Part shown: one piece after another, positions 24,311-36,334 of the stretch
How positions within the stretch are numbered: the first letter of the stretch is position 1
Layout: each line of letters starts with the position of its first letter
NCBI GenBank assembly: GCA_016584305.1
Contig: JACEEZ010005865.1
Location: 1 to 64,000 of the forward strand
Source of the DNA: Chionoecetes opilio
Lineage: Eukaryota > Arthropoda > Malacostraca > Decapoda > Majidae
DNA length: 64,000 nt
Reading direction: 5' to 3'
The notes under the pieces: generated by a model
Told to the model about the DNA's origin: nothing
The model's input: only the letters and a program-made list of their open reading frames with translations
Databases searched by the model: none
Translations under genes and position numbers: made by a program

Positions 24311-26255
24311 ATTTTTTTTTTTTTTTTTACATCACAAGGAACTAACTGGCCAAGGGCACAACAAAAATGGGTAGCACAAAGCCCGCTTAGTTGCCAGTCC
24401 CTATAAAGAAGACAATAGGAGAATAAAAAAAAAAAGGGGGTGAGCCAATTTAGTTCGGGAGGTTTCTTGTTACTCTTCTTTTTAAAAGATGGAAGTCATA
24501 GGAAATTGGAAAAATAGAAACAGGAAGAGAGTTCCAGAGTTTACCAGTGAAAAGGATGAAAGAGTAAAGATACTGATTAACTCTTGCAATAGGAAGATGG
24601 ACAGAATAGGGATGAGAATGAGTAGAAAGTCATGTGCAGCGAGGCCGCGAGAGGGGGTGGGAGGCATGCAGTTAGCAAGTTCAGAAGAGCAGTGAGCATG
24701 AAAATAACGGTTGAAGAGAGCAAGAGAAGCAACATTGCGGCGGAGATTTAAAGATTAAAGACAGTCAGTCAGAGGAGTGGAGTTGATGAGACGAAAAGCT
24801 TTTGACTCAACCCTGTTTAGGAGAGCTGTATGAGTGGATCCTCCCCAAACATGTCAGACATACTCCATACATGGGCGGATAAGGCCCCTGTAGAGAGCAA
24901 GCAATTGGGAGGGAGAAAAAAAAGGACGCAGACGCCACAGGACACCTAACTTCCTAGAAGCTGTTTTAGCAAGAGATGAGATGTGAGATTTCCAGTTTAG
25001 ATTTTTAGTAAAGGATAGGCCTAGAATGTTCATTGTAGAAGAAGGAGACAGTTGAGTGTCATTGAAGAAGAGGGGATAGTTTTCTGGTAGGTTTTGTCGC
25101 GTAGATAGGTGAAGAAATTGGGTTTTTGAGGCATTGAACAAAACAAGGTTTGCTTTGCCCCAATCAGAAATTATAGAAAGATCAGAAGTTAGGCGCTCGG
25201 TGGCATCTCTCTGTGAATCATTTAGTTCCTGTTGAGTTGGACGTCTAATAAACGACGTTGAAAAATGCAGGGAAGAATCATCAACGTAGGAGTGGATAGG
25301 GCTTTGAGTTAGCCTTAGAAGATCATTAAGGAATAATAGAAAGAGAGTGGGTGATGGGACAGAACCCTGGAGAACACCACTATTGATAGATTTAGGAGAA
25401 GAACAGTGTCCGTCTACAGTAGCTGCAATAGAACGGTTTGAAAGGAAACTTAAGATGAAGGTACAGAGAGAAGGATAGAAACCGAATGCGGGTAGTTTGG
25501 AAATTAAAGATTTGTGCCAGACTCTATCAAAAGCTTTTGATATGTCAGGGGCAACAGCAAAAGTTTCACCGAAACCCTTAAAGGAGGATGACCAAGATTC
25601 AGTTAGGAAAGCTAGAAGATCACCAGTAGATCGCCCTTTACGGAAACCGTACTGACGATCAGATAGAAGATTGTGAGCAGATAGATGCTTAAGAATCTTC
25701 TTATGAAGTATAGATTCAAAAACTTTAGAAAGGCAGGAAGTCAAAGCTATAGGACGGTAGTTTGAAGGATTAGAACGGTCACCCTTCTTAGGAACAGGTT
25801 GGATGTGAGCAAACTTCCAGCAAGAAGGAAAGGTGGAAGTAGATAGACAAAGAAGGAAAAGTTTGACCAGGCAAGGTGCAAGCACAGACGCACAGTTTTT
25901 GAGAACAATAGGAGGGACTCTGTCAGGACCGTAAGCCTTCCGAGGATCTAGGCCAGAAAGGGCACAGAAAACATCATTCCAAAGGATCTTAATAACAGGC
26001 ATAATATAGTCAGAGGGTGGAGGAGAATGAGGAACAAGCCCTTCATCAACCAGAGTGGAATATTTAGCAAAGGTTTGAGCGAAGAGCTTAGCTTTAGAAG
26101 TAGATGAGACAGCTGTGGAGCCATCTGGGTGAAGCATAGGAGGGACAGATGCAGAAGAAAAATTGTTAGAGATGTTATTAGCTAGATGCCAGAAGTCACG
26201 AGAGGAATTTGATTCAGAAAGATTTTGACATTTTCTATGAATGAAAGAGAATTAC
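24311..26255 (-). mobile_element. Jockey-like LINE, 5'-truncated, with poly(A), copy A
   Basis: On the minus strand the element runs from a truncated 5' side near 26,255 through a reverse transcriptase to a 3' untranslated part and a poly(A) of about 17 A (plus-strand T run at 24,312-24,328). The frame is open upstream of its first Met to about 26,250, so the missing 5' part (gag-like ORF and endonuclease) was lost on insertion. Confidence 0.85.
24482..26250 (-). pseudogene. Jockey-superfamily reverse transcriptase with two in-frame stops (copy A)
   Basis: The main open part is 427 codons from the Met at 26,137. RT motifs in order are YGPDRVPP (69-76), VPKKGDRSNPSNYRPIALTS (115-134), PDISKAFDRVWH (197-208), SGVLQGSVPSPTLF (253-266) and the catalytic YVDDS (284-288), with both Asp residues kept. 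The frame stops at TGA (24,854-24,856), reads on as HVWGGSTH, meets a TAA (24,755-24,757) and continues in the same frame to 24,482. Two point-mutation stops with no shift mean an old but lightly decayed insertion. It encodes the RNA-dependent DNA polymerase of a LINE and has no host role that I can see. Confidence 0.87.
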
Positions 26256-26279
26256 ACTCCCAAATATATACATTTAATC

Positions 26280-26540
26280 AACTTGTACCCGTGTTTCTGT
26301 ATTCAGGGATTAAACACCAGCAATTGCTTGATTGGTAGATTTCCAGAAAAACACCATATTCACATTGATGGACGAAACCATTTGTTTCTGGTGAGTTTTG
26401 AATTAATCTGCTAACCGTTTCTGTCGCAAATCCTTATTTTTTTTTTTCGGTAATATGATAATAACATATTTGGCGTTGCAATACGTACTTCCACCCGCTA
26501 TGGACCCACGCCGCGTGCTGTTCCAACCCGCCGTTAGACC
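26280..26540. repeat. ~260-bp direct repeat, first member (unit A)
   Basis: Shares TACCCGTGTTTCTG, CCAGCAATTGCTTGATTG, GCTAACCGTT and CCACGC(C/T)GCGTGCTG with 26,974-27,230, same orientation. The pair is separated by about 430 bp that hold CCTAA-rich sequence. Confidence 0.8.
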
Positions 26541-26973
26541 AAATTTGTTTCCTAAAAGTATTTAACTTTAACCACTGGATACTAAACAAATTTAACCTAA
26601 CATAGTTCTAACCTAAACTAAACTAACTTGCCAGCGGTGATTTCCGACAGAAAAGCGATACACCAGTGTCTTATCTATGCAGAAGGCTCCTCATATAACA
26701 CATTGGTGTCCAACGTAGTGGGTATGTTTTTTTTTCTTCTGAAATATTACCAAAGAGCTTTAGGAAAACTAGGTCTAGGAAAACATTTAAGGAAAAATCT
26801 AAACTAAACTTAACATAACCTAACTTAACCTAACTTGGTGTATTAACCCCCTAGCTTCCTGGATCCCCCCGTTATCCAATCTATGACCGCTTGCGTTTGG
26901 ACTTAGAATGTCTCAGGTATCTGAGACTTTGTAGAGGCAGTGTAGTTTATACAGGCCTGACCGCACACTGGAA

Positions 26974-27230
26974 CCAACTTCTACCCGTGTTTCTGCAATC
27001 ATAAATTATATACCAGCAATTGCTTGATTGATAAAACACCATATTGACTTTGGTGGACAAAACTATTTGTTTCTAGTGAGTTTGAATTAATATGCTAACC
27101 GTTCTGTCGTCGCAAGTCCTTAGTTTTTTTTCCGGTAATAGCGTTAATAAGATATTTGGCGTAGCGTTAAGGGCCGTACGTACTTCCACCCACTATGGAC
27201 CCACGCTGCGTGCTGCTCCAACGTTAGACC
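26974..27230. repeat. ~260-bp direct repeat, second member (unit A)
   Basis: Partner of 26,280-26,540 with scattered substitutions and small indels. Both end at GTTAGACC. Whether these are tandem copies of one repeat or the ends of a decayed element is not settled. I see no LTR-type TG...CA ends. Confidence 0.8.
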
Positions 27231-27834
27231 CACTTTTTTTCATTATAATTTTGATCCGTAACAACTGGTTCTTAAATAAATTTAACCAAAATTCCTAACA
27301 AAGTTCATTATACACGGAAATGGTCGGAAATAGCGAGCTTTCACCTCATAATTATATTATATCGTTAATTATATAACGTATTAATTATATTTGTCCATGT
27401 AGGGTCTGTATGTGCAGGGCCAAGCTTAGGGTGGGACCCACGGGGCCTGGGCCCCATGCCTCCCAACATAAGGAACCATCCACATAACGCTGGGCAATTT
27501 GACATTTGAACTCTTACCAAACCATATATACCAAAAAAGTCAAAACTCTTTCCCTCCACTATATTATTCATATATATATAAAATTAATCATACACATATT
27601 CAATAATAATATAATATTATAATTAGAATATAAAAGTTAATAAATATCTCCTCAATTAGTTTTTTTTTACATCCTACATATGTGTAGTGATGGGGGGCAG
27701 GGTGGTGTGGTTGAGAATAGGGTGGGGGGTATCCACCCTATAAGGGTCAATGTGGGATGCAGAGTATACGGGGGAGTATACAGGGATATAATCGTGGGCA
27801 AAGGGGGTGGGGGGTGACGTGTGAAAATAGAGTT
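27231..27834. other. No gene seen
   Basis: AT-rich spacer with a GC-richer island near 27,415-27,480 and no coding frame above 70 codons. Confidence 0.45.
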
Positions 27835-28000
27835 GCAATAGGGTATATTTGGAGTTGGAAAAGGGTATATTTGTGGTTGTAAAAGGGAATATTTGCGGTT
27901 GGAATAAGGTATATTTGCGGTTGGAAAAGGGTATATTTGCGGTTGGAAAAGTGTATATTTGGGGTTGGATAAGGATAGATTTGCGTCGATCAGAAAGGGT
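27835..28000. repeat. Minisatellite, ~21-bp unit (unit A)
   Basis: About seven imperfect units of the form GTTGGAAAAGGGTATATTTGCG. The minus-strand open frame over it reads as a Pro/Tyr/Asn repeat and is not a gene. Confidence 0.88.
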
Positions 28001-28419
28001 AGATTTGTAAGGTTAGAAAAAGGATAGCAGTATTTCATCACTACAAATACCCTTTGTCTACCCTTTTCCTACCCTTCTTATCTAAGATATTAATCAACCC
28101 TTGAAAGGGTATGATGAAATTTTCAACAATGAAATGATACTTAACTTAATAAAGATAATTCAAAGATATATTATCAATTCCCCTTGAGTGTTAATGGGAG
28201 GAATCAAAGAGCTATAGATATAAGTACCATGTATGGTGGTGACCGCGACCACGTGACGAACATCTATAGATACGGCAGTGGCTAGTTATACGGCCATGGC
28301 TGAAGATATCGACAAGGGCACGACACAGGTACTCAGCGAATGTTACAATACAAGTTGAAATTTCAGAAACCCTCGTTCTGCTCGAATTTGCAGTGTTTTA
28401 ATCCTTACACGGCGGGTGG
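28001..28419. other. No gene seen
   Basis: Spacer between the minisatellite and the foldback element, with no sizeable frame. Confidence 0.45.
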
Positions 28420-29014
28420 CATATTCCCGTCATTTGGAAGAGTATGTGGTCTAGGGATATCAACAGCCAATCACGGTTGTCACAACTCGTGACGTCACAT
28501 AAAGGGGTGGAGCTAACGTGAATCGCCGTGAAGGCGTGAACTTCCCTTACCACCCTCCAAATACCTCCCTTCACCCCTTCAATACCTCCCCTTTCACCCC
28601 TCATAGCCTCATGATTTGTTTCACCCCTTCAATACCTCCCCCCTCACCCCCTTAAACTTTCTTTCACCCCTCATAACCTCATGCATTGTTTCACCCCTTT
28701 AATACCTGAAGGGTTGAATGAAGGTATGAAGGGGAAAGTTTAAGGGGGTGAGAGGGGAGGTATTGAAGGTGTGAAACAAAGCATGAGGTTATGAGGGGTG
28801 AGAGGGGAGGTACTGAAGGTGTGAAACAAAGCAGGAGGTTATGAGAGGTGAAAGGGGAGGTATTGAAGGGGTGAAGGGAGGTATTTGAAGGGTGGTAAGG
28901 GAATCACGGCGATCACGTTAGCTCCACCCCTTTATGTGACTTAACAAGTTGTGCCAACCGTGATTGGCTGTTGATATCCCTAGACCACATACTCTTCCAA
29001 ATGACGGGAATATG
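28420..29014. mobile_element. Foldback element / ~600-bp palindrome (unit A)
   Basis: The left arm (from GCATATTCCCGTCATTTGG at about 28,420) and the right arm (ending CCAAATGACGGGAATATG at about 29,014) are near-perfect reverse complements over almost 300 bp, meeting near 28,715 with almost no loop. Each arm includes a unique part with GTATGTGGTCTAGGGATATC and an inner part of imperfect repeats of TTTCACCCCTTCAATACCTCC. No coding frame is present. It resembles a non-autonomous foldback transposon. Confidence 0.82.
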
Positions 29015-29361
29015 CCGGTGGGTGACGTACTCATACGTCCATAGTAGGGTGGGCCAGGCAGGCGGGTGACGTACCAGCACGTCATTAAGATTTTGGCCCA
29101 ATATTGGTCCCTACAGCAACCTCTTGTTGTGTAGATATGTATTACACTAAATGGGAGTAGATTCCACCGCACATATGGTGTCTATGTTGAAATATGTGGT
29201 ATTACTCGTCCCGACACGTGCCTCATAGCGCAGTTCTCGGCCGACCCGAAAACTGTCGGGATGAGAGGGTATTTATTATCTTTTCGCGACATGGAAGTGC
29301 TATGCCTTCTTAATTTTCTCCTGATTTTGACCTCTACTGTACCCTCAGACTGTGTAAGGAC
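29015..29361. other. No gene seen; right edge of unit A
   Basis: Spacer between the foldback element and the unit junction, ending GTGTAAGGACAT at the junction. Confidence 0.45.
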
Positions 29362-30439
29362 ATCCATGGATGGAGAGAGATAGATGTCTGGAGGGTAAAT
29401 TGTCCGATCTTCTCAACCACTGATACCCTCCCTCTTATACAATGATCTTATTTTGCTATCTTTACTATAAACCTCCCCTGTAAAGTTTCACATACTATGA
29501 TAAAATTCAGCTTATTAGAAGTAGAGGTTACTGTGGCGTCCGCGTCAAACTTTGTTTCCCTCCAAATGCTGCCCTGCACAGAAGCCTATCCGCTTCTGGA
29601 TGGGATATGCCATCATGTGATGGTGATCTACTATATACAGTTTCGACATAACTAGACTCGTCTTTTGTGCAGCATCCCTGCACTTATAAAAGTGAAATAA
29701 TAGGTCCAATGAGACTGTTTCAGCAAGGTACATTTTCGTAGAAGGAAAGAAAATTATGATGTAGTTACCTTTGAAACACTAATCAAGGGTTCCTATCATT
29801 AGGGTTTGAAGCAAAGAACACTGACACCTAATAACGTACTTATTATTTATTTTACCAAACAAATTTATGAGGTATGAAACGACATTGTTTTTGAAAAATT
29901 TGTTTCGTAGGATATCTATATGATTTACATTACTAATGAAGGACATGACCCATATTATGCCCCCCCCCCCCCGCAATGATGATGATTGGTTTACTATTGA
30001 GAACAACGAGGGTATCGGCTTTTCACTTTTATTCATACGTCATAGTAAAGCATTCATACTAATATCTGCATCACATTCGTTGAGTTTGAGGCCACTATAT
30101 ATCTACATCTAAAAAATATTATGTATAAAAAAAGGGTCTCATGTGCCCCAGCGACAGGTCACAGTTTTCACTGTAAGCGTCGTATCATCAATCAAGATAC
30201 TGGAACTTACATATGTATTGTCACAAATTGACTTTTTTGCGTAGCTTGATGGTGGGAAATGGTGGTCAACTTTTCATCACTGGTTGGGATGTCAGTGCAA
30301 CGCGAACATTAATCTTGTTGTACCATTGTGTACCTTTTAAGTTGCGCTTTACTTTACTGAAAATGAAGATTAAAAGCTTCCTAAACTTTATTAGAACATT
30401 ATGGCATATATAGTGTTTTTGTTTTCCATTTGTGCATAG

Positions 30440-30755
30440 GCGCCTGGAGGCAGTTGACTTCAGACTCGTATGGTAGGCCCTGGAGGTTCCTTGAGTCTGT
30501 GATGGTGTTGTGCCCTCGCCCGTGGTGGCGCAGGCGGATTTTATAGTGAGAGCGCCTGTGTAGATGTGCTCATGTCCTCCCCCATGTGTCCTCCGATGCA
30601 CTCGCAATCGTAAGGTAGAGTTAATGGGCAGTGCAAGTGGGAAGTTCTTATGCCACTCGACGTGCAAAAAGTATTTTGGGTTCTCATATGGACGAACTCG
30701 GATCACCGAGAACGCCACTCGTAACGCTTAACCACTCGCTACCCCGCCTCTCCAT
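30440..30755 (-). mobile_element. tRNA-derived SINE, copy B
   Basis: Counterpart of 18,470-18,780 with the same A-box and B-box strings, each carrying small indels. Confidence 0.72.
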
Positions 30756-31267
30756 ATTACTTGTCACCTCTGTGGACACTTTCCGAGGAAAAGTTAGGGA
30801 CTAGTCTGTGATGGTCACCCTTTTACAAAGTAAAGCCATGCCAAATCTCTTAATTAACACCACCAGACACAAATTTTTTCGAGGGAAGGAAGGGGGAGAA
30901 CATTGTTTGACCTTCAGGGAGAGCTGCTGGTAACACTACACTAACCTAAGGAAGTCCCATATCTACCTAACATCGACCAGGAGAGACGACCCATCGTGAC
31001 TCAGTGACTAGGTCCACGTAAAAAGCACCATGCATCCTACCCTGACGGTTAAGACATGAGCATGTGGGAAGAAGAATCAATGGAGCCATAGTGTATTGAA
31101 TGAAAGATAAGGTTGAGGAATTGCTTCGATGAATCAAGAATTAAGGACCTGCTATAATATCTAACAATGCATTTATTTGTAGGGCAAATTATTTATATAC
31201 GTATAATATACTTGCCATGTTCCTATGTTTGATAATATTGTGTAGAGAAGTACTACTTTGATGTAGT

Positions 31268-32468
31268 GAATCTTCGTGTCCTGGTGGTAACGCCGACGTG
31301 AGTTTCGACAGTTATCCTTGCAGCCTATTTTGATCTCAAGAAGCGTTTGCCTCAGTGCTCGTGAGTCACGCTGGATCTTCCTGCGACTTCGAGGGATTCC
31401 TGCAAGGACTATTGGTTTTGATAAACTGGTCTGTATTCTGGACTGAGAGTGCTGTGAAGTGTGGGGCAGGTGTATTCCAGCTTCTTGTCCTGTGAATACA
31501 GGAGTGAGGCAGGGTGCGTCCGTTGCCTCATTCACTTTCAACGCTTGTATGGACTGGGTATTGGACAAGGGTGTAGATCAAAGTGATGTGAGATCCGTCG
31601 GCACACCAAGATCACTGATCTTGTTTTTTTGGCCATGTGCAGTAATCTTTGCTGAGTCGCTGGCGGTCCTGGTTGATGGCTCCTCTGAGGCTCTGCACGA
31701 GGAGGCAAAGCCTTTGGTACTTGAGGTCTCCTGGCTCAAGACCAAGGTCATGTATTTGGAGACTTACTAGATCACAGTACAGTTCTGTTCATTGTGCGTG
31801 TGGCAGGACAATTTGAGATCTTAGTGAAAAGATTTACATACCTTGGTAGCGCAGTCCATTAATAGACGGCGGTCCACGTCAGCAGTCTTCGGCGGATTTG
31901 GCATAGGCCCACGGTGTTATGGACTCGCTCACGGGAGTATTTGGCGTTGTCGGTACCTGTGCAGGAGGACAAAGATCCGGATCTTCAAGTCGCCTGTGGT
32001 CCCTGTCTTTACTCTATGGTTGTGAGACTGGACACTAAAATAGTGACTTGAAGAGACGAATCAATGGCTTTTGGTAATAAGTGTCTTCGCAGAATCCATG
32101 GTGTGTCGCTGGGATGATTACGTGTCAATCAGCGATTGCACCGTGAGACTGAATCGAGGCCTATACCACCGGTTGCATAGTCCGTCAGCGCCAACTTCCG
32201 GGCTATATGGCATGTTGGCCCGCTAAGCCCTGAAACCGATCCTTCCCATCGGGTTGTATCTGTAAGAGACAATCCGGCGTGGAGAGGCCAAGGGGAGCGC
32301 CCACAAGGATCGCGTGGCTGGGGCGATTTATGTTTCTTGTCCGAGAGCTGCTTGGTGAGGGAAAGAGCTGCATGGGAACTCGCGCGTGGTGACCCCCGGG
32401 AGTGGCGTCGTCGGTGGGCGGAGGCGAACGCGCCCCCCGGCGTATGCTCCTAATGATGATTGCTTTGA
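31268..32468 (+). pseudogene. RTE-like reverse transcriptase, copy B, many frameshifts
   Basis: Counterpart of the RT at 19,283-20,471. It is split into frames of about 60-103 codons (31,459-31,770 and 31,843-32,025 are the longest). The FAND/FADD region is disrupted by a T run and a base change near 31,625-31,640. Not functional as written. Confidence 0.8.
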
Positions 32469-32488
32469 TAGGAAGTGATGGCATCTAA

Positions 32489-33113
32489 TCTAATTACTAT
32501 AGGATTAGCCGTGTGTCTGTCTGGTCTGTCCTGTCTGTATGTGTGTCTGTTCTGTTTTGGGTATCCGAACTGTAAAATTCAAATTTTGATGAGAGTGCTA
32601 AAACAATCCTAGGTGGTTAAGCGGCTTGGTTTCCCATGTGCGATTTAATAATTTGAATTGAATGGAGGTTTTGGGCTAAAAAGACTTTGGCGACTTCGGG
32701 ATGGTAATCTGCGGTACCCTCTTTGCCGCAGTTCACTAACTCCTAGGCTCATATACTTACCGTTTTGGTATGCGTGTGTGATGTGTGTGTGTGAAGTGTG
32801 TGTGTGTGTTGGAAGTGTGTGTGTGTGTGGGTGTGTGTGTGTGTGTGTGTGTGTGTTTGTGTTGTTGTGTTTGTGTTTGTGTGTGTGCATGTGTGTGTGT
32901 GCGGCTTGAGTGTGTGTGGTGTGTGTGGTGTGTGTGTGTGTGGGTGTGTGTGTGTGTGTGTGTGGTGGTGGTGTGTGTGGTGTGTGTCTTGTGTGTGTGT
33001 TGGTGGTGTGTGTGTGTGTGTGCTTGCAGGACGGAGTGTGGCTGGCGTGAGGCAGGCGTGGGGAGGGGTGTGGCAGGCTCATACATGGGTCCCGAATGGC
33101 CCACAAGCACTTG
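32489..33113. mobile_element. Helentron/HINE-like repeat, copy B1
   Basis: Counterpart of 20,489-21,105. The (GT)n block (about 32,775-33,022) is broken by many TT and GG insertions compared with the nearly pure tract in unit A. Confidence 0.58.
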
Positions 33114-33114
33114 T

Positions 33115-33669
33115 CTAATATACTATAGGAGTAGCCGTGTGTCTTCTGTGCTGTTTTTGGGTAGCAACTGTAAATTCAATTTTTGATGGAGTAGGCTAAA
33201 CAAATCGCAAATAATCGTAGGTGTAAGCGGCTTGGTCCCATGTCGATTGATAATTTTGAGGAGGGTTTTGGGCTACAAACACGTGTGTTTGTGGCAGTAT
33301 TAGGTGTAATGGGTGGAACCTGCGGTAACACCTTAGCCGTGCATTTCACTAACTCCGTAGACTCATGGACTTAACCGTTTGTGTGTGAGTGCCTGTGTAT
33401 GTTGTGTGTGTTTGTGTGTATGTTGTGTGCATGCATGTGTGTGTGTGCATGAGTGTGTGCGTGAGTGCGTGTGTGTGGTGTGTGTGCATACGTGTATGTG
33501 TGTGTGTGTGTGCGTGTGTATGTGCACTTCAGGATACAGGCGGTGGCTGGGGTGAGGCATCGGCTACGTTGATGTAGATGGTCTACCCCGAGAGGCACAT
33601 TGACCATGAACTGTATTATATTCTCTACTTCAAACATCATACATGGGTCCGAAGGTCCCACAAGCACTT
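33115..33669. mobile_element. Helentron/HINE-like repeat, copy B2
   Basis: Counterpart of 21,107-21,658, ending in GGGTCCGAAGGTCCCAC. An extra GTGTGTTTGTGG-like insert near 33,283-33,294 is absent from unit A. Confidence 0.58.
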
Positions 33670-33714
33670 TTATTTTAAAGTACAGTTTTTCTTTATGATA
33701 TTCAGTGGAATAGA

Positions 33715-33759
33715 ATATTATATATTAGATATATATATATATAGATATATAATATGATC

Positions 33760-33804
<45 letters not shown>
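33715..33804. repeat. (AT)n microsatellite, copy B
   Basis: Counterpart of 21,707-21,790 with more interruptions (GATATA, GATCTA). Confidence 0.93.
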
Positions 33805-33807
<3 letters not shown>

Positions 33808-34893
33808 TTAAAGCAATAAATGTTAAATAATGTTTGTAGATAGTTTAGGTTTATCACTATTAGTCAGGAAAATGGCTATGCAAATGCTAGAAATTAAGCG
33901 GCGATTATGAAATTTCAGTTTCTGTCAAACTTTTAAGGTTCCCACCTTACATACATTTGCATATCGTGACTGTGATGGCGAGAGGAATATACAACTTCTA
34001 ATTATAAGTAGCTAACAACAACAACGTAATTTATATTAGTTAGAAAGGGCCATCACATAGACTTGATAAGATGAATGGGAGCTGGAGTAGTGTTTATCCT
34101 AGGATGGTGGGCTAGGCGCTGTTTTTCTAGGGGTTGACAAGGGACCGTCGCATGCTCCTCTCCTCTCTGGAAAAACCACAAAGCCCTCCAACTAGTGTCC
34201 CTGGACGCTCCCCTAAACTTTCCCGAACCAAGCCAACTTACCCTATTATGATGTAAATAACATCCGTTTTTAAAACAAAATGTACTTTATTTGCCCAAAA
34301 ACTAAGAATATAACTAAGACCTGAATTCATAAGAAAATTAACAATAGTATTTGTGGTGGACAGGATTATACCCACCCCCCCAAAGTTGACGATGGCAAGA
34401 CCGTGAGCGGCTTACCCCGGATGAGCACGATGGCTCGTCTTGCGTAAAGTTGATACAGAGACACTCTAACATCTGAATTGTATATTCACCCGCCATTATG
34501 GATCACTACGTGGTACCAACATTACCCTTGAAAGAAGGTAGGATTCCCTTAGATAAGAAAAGTACATGTAATCCGTTACTGGACATATCGAATCCCCCAC
34601 TGGCCGCCAACACTTGACAGTGTTTACACTACGCATCCCCGCACCTGTTTGCACCTTTCTCGACAACGGTTGGTTATCGTAGCTATTGCTAGCATATCCC
34701 AGCTCTATGTTAACATATAAACTACATTTAACCTCAGCTACGTAATCTAATACAGGACCACACACACTAAAACTTTGTGGCGCCACCACACCACCGACTG
34801 GCTACACTAGACCTAGGCTAACACCAGCCTACACACACTTAGTTACCCCTTGTACTGTTTTCTTACTTTCTTATATTCATATATTCTTTATGG
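33805..34893. other. No gene supported (unit B)
   Basis: Counterpart of 21,791-22,880. A 97-codon minus frame at 34,496-34,789 arises only through indels relative to unit A and is not a gene. Confidence 0.4.
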
Positions 34894-35965
34894 GATTTTC
34901 TAGTGATTGCCACACTCAGCCCCCCTCTCCCCCAAAACAAGCTTTTAGGGACCCAAAGGAATGCGGATATTTGGATTGGGGGTTAATAATGTCCGAGAAC
35001 TGCGCGATCGCTACCGTCGTTACTACTTAACTCCTTCTGTAATATTTTTTGTTCAGTATCTGTGGGCAGTATCAATCCACTTCCGCGTAATCTTTAAAAC
35101 TTACATATACTTTTGAAAATGGATATAGTTTTCTAATAGTGCATACAAGTCCAGTCCACACCCTCTCCAATCTGGAGGCCCCCCCCACCCTTTTAGGAGG
35201 TTTAGTTACGGTTAGGTTAGGTAAAAAAACAACTAATCCTGTCTAAGAAAATGAAACCGCGCAGTACTCGTCCAGGTTTTACCGGCTGGGGTACAAAATA
35301 GGCGTCGCCAACCACAGTTTTTGAGTTTACGAGGTGGCGTAGAACTTCCCTGGATATAATGTAATTGATTGGATTTCCTTCTTCTCCATTAAGACATTGA
35401 ATCGGACGATCATAAGCGTCACGGAAAATCTTAATGTAGGTTTATGGTAGGAGCCAATTATGTGGTCTAGGGGTCTTATTCCTAGATCTCTAGGAAAATT
35501 TAGTCCTAACTAGGGCGTGGGGGCTCCACTCCCTCCGACCCACGGTTTCCTTAACTTAATCTAAGCAAATTTACCTACACTAGCGGGGGCTCTGCCCCCT
35601 CGACCCCCCGAGAATCTTACTAACCTCCTAGCATAATCAACACTGCTAACCTAACCTTACCTAATTCAACATAGCCTACTAAATGGGGGGGGCTCCGCTC
35701 CCTAATCCCGTAACCTAACAAAGTTTACCTACGCTCGTATGTGGGAGGGTGTGTGGAATCGACACTCGGACTAGACGTCTCTGGAACTTAGAAGAAATCC
35801 ATTCCATTTACCCAAGATCTAGAGAATTTTTCAGACCCCCCTAACTCAAAAGCTATGTGGTTGCGACGCAGATGTTTTATACCTAGCCCAAATATCCCGC
35901 TTCGCTCATGTCCCCAAGCGTCGTTTTTGGGGGAAAGGGGGAAAATGTGCAAACCTAGAATAATA
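34894..35965. mobile_element. Inverted-repeat (MITE/foldback-like) element, copy B
   Basis: Counterpart of 22,881-23,946 with both end arms and both nested arms visible. The extra terminal segment recurs near 36,095-36,150. Confidence 0.68.
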
Positions 35966-36334
35966 CCGTAAATTTCCCTCTCTTTAGGGCTTATGCTCTC
36001 CCACCTAATTCCGTAAATCTTAAAAATTTGTGTAATTTCCGTAAATTGCCGACGCATTAAATTTGGTTCCCACCCGGAAACCCTGCATTCCTGCAAGTGC
36101 CCCAAACTTGTTTTGGGGGGAAGGGGGAGAGTATGGGCAAACGCTAGAAATTACCTTTCTTACCTACCACGTGTAAGTCATCACGGCCACTTGTAGCTTC
36201 CTTATGTCTTATGTTCTAAAGGCGTGAGGTGCAGTTTCACCTCTAGAGGGTACCTGGAACTGTCGCCTATAGGACTTCTCCCGATGACGGCAAGTGTCCA
36301 ATTTTTGGCGACAGTTCCAGTTCTTGACCTTATT

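Noticed and set aside
27835..28000. CRISPR-like repeat array
   Set aside because: Units are contiguous 21-mers without unique spacers, in eukaryotic context: a minisatellite.
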